Shown one piece after another: positions 42,664 to 52,555 of a stretch of 64,000 nucleotides of DNA; positions within the stretch are counted from its first letter, which is position 1; each line of letters opens with the position of its first letter. The notes under the pieces are model-generated. The model worked only from the letters and a program-made list of their open reading frames with translations, did no database searches and was not told the DNA's origin. Where the stretch lies: NCBI RefSeq assembly GCF_003369915.1, contig NW_022881603.1, positions 37,099,124 to 37,163,123 of the forward strand, in the 5' to 3' direction. The DNA comes from Drosophila miranda (Eukaryota > Arthropoda > Insecta > Diptera > Drosophilidae). Position numbers and translations under genes: made by a program.

Positions 42664-44838
42664 ATGAAATTTTTACAACATAACATTCAATCTATTAAAG
42701 CCAATAAAAACGACCTAGTATTCTACTTAAACAATGAAAACTTCGACTTTGCCATTCTGGCTGAAGTTTTCTCTCACGATCTCCGTTTTAGGAAACTAGC
42801 TAACTTCAATATGTTAGAAAAACATAGAGAGGACGGTTATGGAGGAGTGGCGATTGCCTACAAAAAAGAATTAAGAGTTAAAAGACTGATATATGAGACA
42901 GAGCAAGATATAATTATAGCAAGAACCATCAACAACAAAGATAAATTTCTTATCACCTCAGTATATTTTGAACCTTTGTTGTCTCTTGCATCCTTCAAGC
43001 AAGCGATTAACAATCTCCTTGAATATTTAGATGCATTCGGAAAAGTCATAATTGCAGGAGATTTTAACGCAAGACATACCTTTTCTGGAGACAAAACCAA
43101 CAGTGGAAAGGGAACTTTTCTCATGCAAGCTATGTCAAATGCTGGCTACAGTCTAGCAAATGACCACAGTCTCACATTCAGAAGACACATCGACTCAACA
43201 TCAGGGTCTGTACTCGATTTAACTTTCACAAAGGGGATTCATATAGAGAATTGGAGATGCGAAAAGTTTTACCTAGGAGGCAGCCACCATCACCCAATAA
43301 CCTTTGAAACAGCAGGATATCAACACAAACTCAAAACTTTCCTTGCCAAAAACAGGCTACTGAAAAAGCTAAGCCAGTTTGAGGCCGACAAAGATATGGA
43401 TAATTTAGCGAAGAACATCCAACAGGAAATAAAAGCAGCTACTTATGAAATCAAAAACAAATGTCCAAAATTATGGTGGGACGAGAATTTAGCCAAATTA
43501 TTCAAGGAGTTTGCAGAGTCGCAGAAGAAGGCAGCTTCAGAGCCCTCCTTTCAAAATTATTGTTCTGCTGTTAACTTCAAGGTTAAATGGAAAAAATCTG
43601 TTAAAATTGCCAAAAGAACTAGCTATGCCAGGAAGTTAACAGAGTTAAATGTAAAATCGAACTCAAGAGAAGCCTGGAGATTCCTCAGAAATCTAAAAAA
43701 CTGTCAAGAGGACACCCCAGAAATTTTCGACCCTGACAAAGCTGGGCCATACCTGGAATTCCTTAACGAACAAATAACCTCAGAAGCAAAGGATGTAGAC
43801 AAAGAAATGTACTCAACCAAGAACAATGAAAATCCTTTCTTTTCCTTGGAAGAGTTAGAGGCTGTGTTAGTCAGAAACAGAAAAACGGCAGGAGGAATAG
43901 ATCACATCACATACGAAATGCTGAGTGCTCTTAACACTAGTATAAAGACAGAACTTGTACATTTTTACAACCGTCGAGTGGCTATGTGCGATTTCCCAGT
44001 CGAATGGAGATCTATCAGAATTGTACCAATACCGAAAAAAAAAATGGATCTGACTGACTTAAAACATTTTCGACCCATATCCCTCATTTCGGTTCTAGCC
44101 AAGACAGTAAATGGCATGGTGAAAGCCAGGCTGGAAAAGCATATACAAGATAACAAGATTATACTCTACAGATCTTATGCATACCAAAAAAACAAGTCTG
44201 CAGCGATGTGCATAAATGATGTCATCAATGTGGTAGCGGCAAAGAAAAAGAACAAGGAACACGTTACTCTTGTGGTTGTTGACCTCAACAATGCCTACAA
44301 TTGTGTCAACCTGAAATTCTTAAAAAGACTAATGGAAAATGAGTGTTTTCCTAAAACATACATTGACTGGATCATCAGTTTTATGTCTATGAGACTACTG
44401 AAAATAGGGGAAGCTGTTCAGGTAGTTCAGGGAGGAATCCCACAGGGCTCTTGTCTGTCGCCCCTCCTTTTTAATGTATACACAAAAAGACTACATCAGA
44501 TCTGTGATAGAAATACTCATATGATGCAATTTGCAGATGACTTCGTTATAATCTCTCACAACAGAGAGTTTACTGTAGCGGTTGAAAACCTTAATAAAAA
44601 ACTAAATGACTTTAACCTTCTATGTGGTGATCTCGGTTTTAGCTTCAATCCAAGCAAATCTGCAGCAATGAATGTAGGAAAAAGACAGGTCAGAGCGGTA
44701 AATATTTCTGTTAGAAATGTGCCTATACCAAATCGAAAAGATATCCGTTTCTTAGGCAGACTGATTAGCGCAAACATGTCAAATGTCAGTCATGTAAAAA
44801 TGGTTAAAGAACAAACAAAACGAGGGGGAACGTTGTGA
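42664..44838 (+). CDS. I-clade ORF2, endonuclease and reverse transcriptase, copy I3
   Basis: 724 open codons with the same EN and RT motifs as copy I2, ending in five Helentron-encoded residues. It shares the variants QDIIIAR, FKEFAES, AVNFKVKW, FDPDKAG and DNKIILYRS with I4 and I5, and so belongs to the younger subgroup in this part. The private variants GDKTNSG and ENWRCEK are seen only here. The RNase H part continues at 45908 after Helentron H6. Confidence 0.82.
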   Translation: MKFLQHNIQSIKANKNDLVFYLNNENFDFAILAEVFSHDLRFRKLANFNMLEKHREDGYGGVAIAYKKELRVKRLIYETEQDIIIARTINNKDKFLITSVYFEPLLSLASFKQAINNLLEYLDAFGKVIIAGDFNARHTFSGDKTNSGKGTFLMQAMSNAGYSLANDHSLTFRRHIDSTSGSVLDLTFTKGIHIENWRCEKFYLGGSHHHPITFETAGYQHKLKTFLAKNRLLKKLSQFEADKDMDNLAKNIQQEIKAATYEIKNKCPKLWWDENLAKLFKEFAESQKKAASEPSFQNYCSAVNFKVKWKKSVKIAKRTSYARKLTELNVKSNSREAWRFLRNLKNCQEDTPEIFDPDKAGPYLEFLNEQITSEAKDVDKEMYSTKNNENPFFSLEELEAVLVRNRKTAGGIDHITYEMLSALNTSIKTELVHFYNRRVAMCDFPVEWRSIRIVPIPKKKMDLTDLKHFRPISLISVLAKTVNGMVKARLEKHIQDNKIILYRSYAYQKNKSAAMCINDVINVVAAKKKNKEHVTLVVVDLNNAYNCVNLKFLKRLMENECFPKTYIDWIISFMSMRLLKIGEAVQVVQGGIPQGSCLSPLLFNVYTKRLHQICDRNTHMMQFADDFVIISHNREFTVAVENLNKKLNDFNLLCGDLGFSFNPSKSAAMNVGKRQVRAVNISVRNVPIPNRKDIRFLGRLISANMSNVSHVKMVKEQTKRGGTL

Positions 44839-45907
44839 GTTGCTGCGGACACCGCAACTCTACGGTTATACCCGATACTAAGTCAGTATGGCTCTCCTCC
44901 GGCAGACGCCGCTAATATTAAACGACACGACAAAGAGTGCGTGCGAGAGAGACAGAAAATCAGTCTGAGCGTGACGTCGGGCCACTGCAAATTGATTTGT
45001 TCCTATTGGCTATAAAAATGATCTGATCTGATCCAGATTCAGCAATCTGATAGATATGGTCATTATCTATGATTCTGCGTTTTTAGTTTTCTCGAATGTG
45101 CAATATTGTGGATGCAACAGATTTTCGTCCTTTGTGTGGGCGGAAGGGGGTGGGGTGAAATTTTGAGATACACGTTTTATAGTAAGATCTAACAGGAGTG
45201 CGGATACCAAATTTGGTTACTCTAGCCTTAATAGTCTCTGAGATTTTTGAATATCCCCAGATTTTCGTCCTTTGCGGGGGCGGAAGGGGGTGTGGCGAAA
45301 TTTTGAAACAAACTCGTCTCGGTCAGATATATTAGGAGTGTGAATACCAAATTTGGTTGCTCTAGCTTTTATAGTCTCTGAGATCTAGGCGCTAATGTTT
45401 TACTCTAAGCAAAGCCGCCTATGCTACGTGTGTGTTAGAGAGAGACAGGGCGAGAAAAAATGAAATTGTTTTCTTGATGCTGGCTATAATAATAATACGA
45501 TCCAATTCAGATTCCGCAGTCTTAAAGATATGGTCATTCTCTACAACTCTACGTTTTTGGTTTTCTCATATCTTTAAAATTGTGGATGCCACAGACTATC
45601 GTCCTTTGTGGGGGCGGAAGTGGGCGGGGCGAAGTTTTGAAATATTTTTGTAGCAGTGACATATCACAGAAGTCTGGATCCAAAACATCGTTGCTCTAGC
45701 TCTTATAGTCTTTGAGCACTAGGCGCTGAAGGGGACGGACAGACGGACGGACGGACAGACAGACAGGGCTCAATCGACTCGGCTATTGATGCTGATCAAG
45801 AATATATATACTTTATGGGGTCGGAAACGATTCCTTCTGGACGTTACACACATCCACTTTTACCACAAATCTAATATACCCCAATACTCATTTTGAGTAT
45901 CGGGTAT
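44821..45907 (+). mobile_element. Helentron H6, type A, inside I-clade ORF2
   Basis: Same insertion point as H3 with type A markers, complete ends and the exact 13-bp sub-terminal inverted repeats. One change makes GGGGTGAAATTTTG in the first internal block, shared with H8 and H10. GTCY microsatellite at about 45735-45767. Confidence 0.87.
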
Positions 45908-47181
45908 AAAAATGCAACAGACTCCTCCAGCTTGCGACTACTATCAAATCAGGTCTAAAACCTAAAACAAGTACCAACATCTTCAAAGCTTTTATTAGAA
46001 CAAAACAAGAATATGCTATCACAAGTTTTTCAGACATGGGATCTGGAACAAGTAAAGATATAGAAATAGCGCAAGCTAAATCACTCAGAAGGTGTGTTGG
46101 GGTGCCACCTGACACAAGCAAACACGAAATTTTTGTCCTCGCTGGTGTAATGCCACCTGTTTTCAGGGCGAAATGGCTTACAGCCAAAGAACTGCTTAAA
46201 ATTAAAAGGTTCAATCCAACAATGTTTGACGAGCTAATACGCTCAAAAGCGGATACGAGTTACACACGTACTTTAAGAGAATTTAATTCCATCTTTGTAA
46301 ACACTCAAGAATGTGATACATGTAACAAAATCCATGTATTAGATAAATTTTTAACTAAGGGTAAAGAAGAATACTCGAATGAAGAAATAAAAACTATATT
46401 TAATGAGATTCTGAACAAGTACAGAAAGGACGACTGGAACATTCTATCAACAGATGCCTCAGTTACAGAAAGTACATGTGGCATAGGAATAGTAGAATGG
46501 CCTAGTGGAAATATCCACAAGTACAAAATAGAAAACAGATTATCCTCAGTAGGTGTCGAACTCGTAGGACTTAAAAAGGCCTGCGAACTATGTCTTAAAT
46601 ATAATTACAAAAAGGCTTTGATTTTAAGTGATGGATTAGGAGCTATTAATTTAATTAAAAATAAGAATACAGACTCGTACCTAGTGAATGATATTCACAA
46701 CATAATTAACCAATCAGACATTCAGAAACTTGACATTCTATGGGTCCCTGGTCACAAGGGTGTGGCCATCAACGAAAAGACTGACATAGCAGCAAAGGCT
46801 GCTACAAGTGAGGGGTTTACAATAAATATAAAATACAGCTACAAGGAGGCTCAAAGAGAAATTAGGAACTTTTTAGTTTACAAATGGAATGAGGACTACA
46901 GGACGAAGTGTAGGACGAAGGGATCCAGCCTCATAGACATATTTCCAGACATACCCAGTAAACCCTGGCATTTTTCTCTTAAATGGAATGCTAAAAGCAT
47001 CAAGACCATTAACAGACTTATGACGGCACACACATACGACAAAGTCTTCCTACACAGAATCAAAGCAATTGACTCAAATATCTGCGAAACGTGCAATGTA
47101 ACTGAATATGCCGAACACCTGATCTTCGATTGCCAAAGATTTGCCGGGCTCAGAAGGAAATTCAAAATCTTTAAATATTAA
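45908..47181 (+). pseudogene. I-clade ORF2, RNase H and C-terminal part, copy I3
   Basis: Same content as 17947-19229: STDAS, VELVGL, LSDGLGA and WVPGHKG of RNase H and the final CETCNVTEYAEHLIFDC motif. A 9-nt deletion makes ECDTCNK where I1 and I4 have ECDSVNTCNK, so the frame is kept. LMTAHTYDK replaces LMTGHTYDK, shared with I4. It is separated from its EN-RT part by Helentron H6. Confidence 0.83.
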
Positions 47182-47468
47182 TTTACATCAATTATTAATA
47201 AAAAAAGAGCCGCTACATCTCAGAGAGCTGGCAATCTTCATCAAAACTGCTGACTTAAACTTTTGACCCCTTTTTTCTTCATCATGTTATAAAGTAATTT
47301 CAGTTTATTTTCTAAAACAGTTAAGTAATTTTCCTCTTTTTTTTTATATACCGACCTGTCAAACTCGCCAAACTACATCACCAGTATCTGATCAATGTGG
47401 CTACAGTGCTACGCTAAAAATTCCGATCATCCTTAAGATGATTTAAAAGCAAAAAAAAAAAAAAAAAA
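47182..47468 (+). other. 3' UTR and A-rich tail of I copy I3
   Basis: Same as 19230-19510, ending in an A-run at about 47452-47468 that touches Helentron H7. No gene is seen. Confidence 0.7.
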
Positions 47469-48576
47469 GAGGGGGAACGTTGTGAGTTGCAGCGGACACC
47501 GCAACTCTACAGTTATACCCGATACTAAGTCAGTATGGCTCTCCTCCGGCAGAAGCCGCTAATATTGAACGACACGACAAAGAGTGCGTGCGAGAGAGAC
47601 AGAAAATCAGTCTGAGCGTGACGTCGGGCGCTGCGTAGCCAGGGCAAATTGATTTGTTCCTTTTGGCTATAAAAATGATCTGATCTGATCCAGATTCAGC
47701 AATCTGATAGATATGATCATTATCTATGATTCTGCGTTTTTAGTTTTCTCGTATCCTCAATATTGTGGATGCAACAGATTTTCGTCCTTTGTGTGGGCGG
47801 AAGGGGGTGGGGCGAAATTTTGAGATATACGTTTTAAAGTGAGATCTAACAGGAGTGCGGATACCAAGTTTGGTTACTCTAGCCTTAATAGTCTCTGAGA
47901 TTTTTGAATATCCCCAGATTTTCATCCTTTGCGGGGGCGGAAGGGGGTGTGGCGAAATTTTGAAATAAACTCGTCTCGGTCCGATATGTAAGGAGTGTGG
48001 ATACGAAATTTGGTTGCTCTAGCTTTTATAGTCGATCTAGGCGCTAATGTTTTACTCTAAGCAAAGCCGGCTATGCTACGTGTGTGTTAGAGAGAGACAG
48101 GGCGAGAAAAAATGAAATTGTTTTCTTGATGCTGGCTATAATAATAATACGATCTTATTCAAATTCTGCAGTCTAAAAGATATGGTCATTCTCTACGATT
48201 CTGCGTTTTTTGGTTTTCTCGTATCTTTAAAATTGTCGATGCCACAGATTTTCGTCCTTTGTGGGGGCGGAAGTGGGCGGGGCGAAGTTTTGAAATATTT
48301 TTGTAGCAGTGACATATCACAGAAGTCTGGATCCAAAACATCGTTGCTCTAGCTCTTATAGTCTTTGAGCACTAGGCGCTAATAGGGACGGACAGACGGA
48401 CAGACGGACGGACGGACAGACGGACAGACAGACATCGCTCAATCGACTCGGCTATTGATGCTAATCAAGAATATATATACTTTATGGGGTCGGAAACGAT
48501 TCCTTCTGGACGTTACACACATCCACTTTTACCACAAATCTAATATACCCCAATACTCAATTTAAGTATCGGGTAC
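47469..48576 (+). mobile_element. Helentron H7, type B
   Basis: Type B markers (GAGTTGCAGCGG, GTAGCCAGGGC, TTCCTTTTGG). The 3' stem is weakened (ACTCAATTTAAGTATCGGGTACA). A small deletion makes TATAGTCGATCTAGG in the middle. It is followed by an A-run and the mars flank. Confidence 0.87.
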
Positions 48577-49824
48577 AAAAAAAAAAAAAAAAAATTGCTT
48601 TCGGTTGAATACTAGCTAGCAACGACTATCAGCACTGAACACATATTTTTAACCGATAATCTAATCAATTTTATATAAAAGTGGCTAATTTTAAGTACCA
48701 TCTTTATTGGCATTGTTTATAAAATAAGGTTTCAATAAAAAATGTCAACAATTTCCACTAAGTTTATTTCTTTACATGGTAACTACCCATTTGCTACATA
48801 TTAAAATCATTTTTATAAAGGGGTATATGTGTACTTTTCAAAATTGTTGGCCCGTTCTTTTCCATATAAGCCCCATGGAAGCGCCAGTGTGAAAAACCCC
48901 CGTTATGCATATTTTTAAATTCCTTTTTTTTATATTTTTGAAAACATTGAGATTTTGATGGCAAGTGATCAAGATTTCGATGATTTCCCGCATTAATAAT
49001 CGATGTGGCTCTAAATTGCATTTTTACACGACTTCTACATTGGGGCATTGGCTAAGAGGGTGAGTGCATAACCTTAATATACTGGAAAATACTATGGAAA
49101 GTATTTTTATATTTTGCAAGGTGTGTGAACCAGACATTGTGGCAAGAAAATTAGTGTACTAAGTGACTTGGCGATCAAATATACGTTCTGAAATATGCCA
49201 CATATACCCACTTAAGACCCCTCTATTTAAACAGTCATTGTAGATACCTCCTATCCCTTCTTTTACTCACAAAAAAAAACCCACTATATCCACGATTTTC
49301 ACTATTTTCGGTGCAATATTAAAATACCCCTTTGGCATACAATAGGCTAATCGTTCTGTGATTTGATATTATTAGCTTGCTAGGACTTTATAGCTGAACA
49401 TGAAGTTTATCCGATTGATAGATTATTTTTATAAAATAGTAGCCAACTTTTGCTAGTCATTCTTATTGGATTTGTTTAGAATTTTCACGAGTTTTCAAAG
49501 TGAAAATTTTGAAAAATATACCGCTAAAAATTATTGTGTAAAAAAAGCACTACTTTTAAAAAAAACTGCATACAAAATACCAGATTAAATTGTTAAACAA
49601 ATTCCAAGTCCCCAATCTATCAAAAAAAGTTTCCTTGCCAGGTAAAAAAGAGGTAAATATTATTATTATTAGTATTATTTTCCGCGGTCTAACTAGAGTT
49701 GTTATGCAGTTTAAATAAAGGGGCTTAAGTGGGCTAAGTTCGTTTTTTCATCGGTATGGCACGCTGAAAAGGCGCCATTCTTAAGAAGCGTCCCTCCATT
49801 TTTTTTTAACTCCTAAATAATTAC
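48577..49824 (+). promoter_or_regulatory. Uninterrupted mars upstream flank with empty LOA site, unit U4
   Basis: The complete 1.25-kb flank without LOA: the target AAGGTTTCAATA occurs once at 48726-48737 and runs straight on into AAAAATGTCAAC. It ends at the same AATTAC join to Tc1. This shows what the flank looked like before the LOA insertion, or after its clean loss by recombination. No gene is seen. Confidence 0.75.
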
Positions 49825-50413
49825 ATTGAGCATGGGAAGCAGTTGGATCTTCCAACAGGACAACGATCCAAAGCACACCGCACATGTTGTGCGTGATTGG
49901 TTGCTGTATTATGCCCCAAGACAGCTTAGTTCACCACCCCAATCTCCAGAACTTAACCCAATCGAACATCTTTGGGACATTTTAGAAAGATTGGTACGGA
50001 AGTATAACATCAGTAGTCGGGAAAGCCTCAAAACCGCCCTCATTCGAGCTTGGGCCAAAGTTCCGCCCACAACAACCGAAAATTTGGTGGCATCGATGCC
50101 CCGACGACTACAGGCTGTAATAGATGCCAATGGTGGACCAACCAAATATTAAAAGTATAAAAAGTATTAATATTAAGATGACTTTGAGACTATAATACAA
50201 AAGCATAGAGGCTGTATGTACACTTTTTTCCGTGAACATTTTATGTTTTTTCGTTGTAACTTTAATATACATAATTTTTGTTTAAGTTTTTTTTCTGAAA
50301 TAATAATAACTTTAAGTGTCCTAAATAATGGCATACCAACTTTTTTAATTTTCATTGCGAAAACCCGAAATATTGAAAAATCGGTGCTGTATGTTGACTT
50401 TTTTCCTTGACTG
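49825..50413 (+). mobile_element. Tc1-like element 3' part, copy T4
   Basis: Same breakpoint and content as T2 and T3, with GAGCATGGGAAGC and CAGCTTAGTTCACC as private changes. The first creates an in-frame ATG (MGSSWIFQQDND) at 49832, so this copy could encode a 106-residue transposase fragment. Confidence 0.87.
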
Positions 50414-51381
50414 TATAAACAATAACTCATATATTTGATTGCGCGTTGTGTGTAGTTCTCCTCTCCTTTCTTTAATATTCTTGGGCGAGAAAAGCGATTA
50501 AAAATACACCGACAACCGACAAGGCAGGCAGAGCGAGAATTGACAGGCGGTGGCGGCAGCGGCGAACCGACACCGACAGAGAGGGGAGTGTGTGCGTGCG
50601 TGAGCGAGCAAGCGCAGCGTTGCCAGCAGCATTTATTTAGCTAACTTAACCGATGACATCGTAAATTCACGGAAAAGCAGGTAGGACAAAAGCAATTAAG
50701 CATTGGCCTTCCATGGGGCAGAATCGGGGTAAACCTTGGCGTTTCAAACCGATTGAATGTATGTGGTTTTAACAGGAATTTAATTTTACAAAGTAGGGCG
50801 TGTGTTCTTGCTGCTGGCAATGCTCTTGCCGTGACGTTGTTTGTTTTAGTTTTTTTAACCCCAATAAACACACGCACACACTTGTATTTATTCGGCGAAT
50901 TTCGTGGGGTGTCTACTGCATTTATTAATACATATTCCAGGCTCTGTCGCAGCTGTCTAAAGACGTATTCTCTTTCTCGACACTTGACACACACTTGATA
51001 AAGTTGAATGCTTATTTTTGCTTACTTTTATTATTCACTTTTATTTTCATACGTGCAATGGTAAACAGACACTCAGAAATATACCGAAACTACGTCACAA
51101 ATTTCAAAATATGCCGAAAATATACTGACGTATTATTTGCATTCAAGCTGAATCAAATTGCTTTCGGTCACTTCCTTTTCATCAGCGAGCGAGACCGGTC
51201 GTGTTTTTTCTTAACAGTCTGAAAAGTGACTTTTTCCAAGCAACAAAGGCTTAATTAAAAGTGATTGTACAAATTGGATCATTGTTTATTTCATACAAAT
51301 CTTCATCAATATATAAATTATTCCTCTTTTCATTTCCCAAAGGAGAGGTAAGTCTTTGGCAATCTAGTTAAACCAGCAAGT
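50414..51381 (+). other. Leader upstream of I-clade ORF1, copy I4
   Basis: As in the other units, but with an additional 41-bp segment (about 50602-50642, GAGCGAGCAAGCGCAGCG and on) that is absent from I1-I3. GTAAGT donor-like site near 51348. No gene is seen. Confidence 0.5.
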
Positions 51382-51993
51382 ATGGCGGACGCCGGTCACT
51401 CGGTGTCTGCCAAATTGAAACCCCCTGATCAGGTGGCAAAAAGCGGCAAAATTCAAACCCAAAAAACAATAGCAAAAAACTTCAGTGCTTTGTGTTCAGG
51501 TGTGAAAGAGGACATATTCGACAGCTTGACTAACGAAAAGTACCCAGCAAAAAAGATGCGCAAGGAACAAAAAAGCGACAACACCAATACAGTCATAAAT
51601 AACAAAATGCTGATAGACGATGACAGTAACAAAATGGTGGAGGCTTCTGACGGTGTGACCGTTCACAATTCTCACACAAATGCCATAAATGGTTTTACTG
51701 GAAATATTGAAATGACTAAAACACTGAATATAAATACTAATCCGATTATAAACCCATCAAATGTAGGTATCGAAAGAGAAACAGTGTTGTATAGTGAGTG
51801 CCACATCGGTGATGCGGCTGTACTAGTATCGACTAAGAGCAGTACCATCTTCGAAAACAAAAACACCAAAAATGGCTTATTCTTTTTTGAAAAAATAAGA
51901 CACCTTAAAATCAAAGGAATTAAAGAAATCGTAGATCTTGCGCCACTCTATACAAGATTTATTTTAAGGTTTTCAGCGAAGCAAATGATTTAG
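51382..51993 (+). pseudogene. I-clade ORF1, first part, copy I4
   Basis: 203 open codons from MADAGHSVSAK. Has NKMLIDD and NAINGF like I1, and the I4/I5-specific GNIEMTKTLNINTNP. It ends at the TAG that follows the common frameshift. Confidence 0.75.
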
Positions 51994-52016
51994 TTTTAAA
52001 TGAGGAGTTAAAAAAA

Positions 52017-52553
52017 ATGAATTTAGTGGTATTTATACCAAAAGACTATGTGGAATCCTATGGAGTAATTAAAGGGGTGCCCCTCGGTTTTTCTGAGAAT
52101 GAAATTATGGATAATATTACTTCTAACACTTACTCAATTCATCAAAATTTTTCGCTGTTAGATAATTATGAAAAAAACTATCCAAAACTAGACATAAATG
52201 AGGAAAATGTTCAAACCAAGAACGTTAAAGCAAATGAAGTTTTAAAAAAACACAGTTATGGGAGCAGGTTAGTGCAGAGACCTTTGGTTCCTACACAAAA
52301 ACCCCCCTATCACTTAGAATCATATACCAGCGATTCTAGTAATCACGTACCATTTTTTGAAAACAAAGAACTAAAAGAAAACAAATTTACTATTCAACAG
52401 ATGGTTGACATGTTGTCTCGTTTAGTCGACTCAAATGATGTGTCACATCCATCAAAAAAAGTGACCAGTACAAATGATTACAATATGGAACATAATGCAG
52501 ACAGAAAAATGAACAAACAGAGAGAAACGAACCTTTTTAAAACATCTAAATAA
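52017..52553 (+). pseudogene. I-clade ORF1, second part, knuckles deleted, copy I4
   Basis: 178 open codons, same in-frame loss of the three CCHC knuckles as in I2, I3 and I5. It ends 2 nt before the ORF2 start. Confidence 0.75.
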
Positions 52554-52555
52554 AT

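Larger units (their letters stand above)
38920..48725 (+). repeat. Array unit U3 (no LOA at its right end)
   Basis: A 9.8-kb unit from the right LOA target duplication of L3 to the equivalent empty site at 48726. It has the full order flank, Tc1, I 5' part, Helentron A, I 3' part, Helentron B, flank. It is a sequence mosaic of the U2 and U4 types. Confidence 0.85.
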
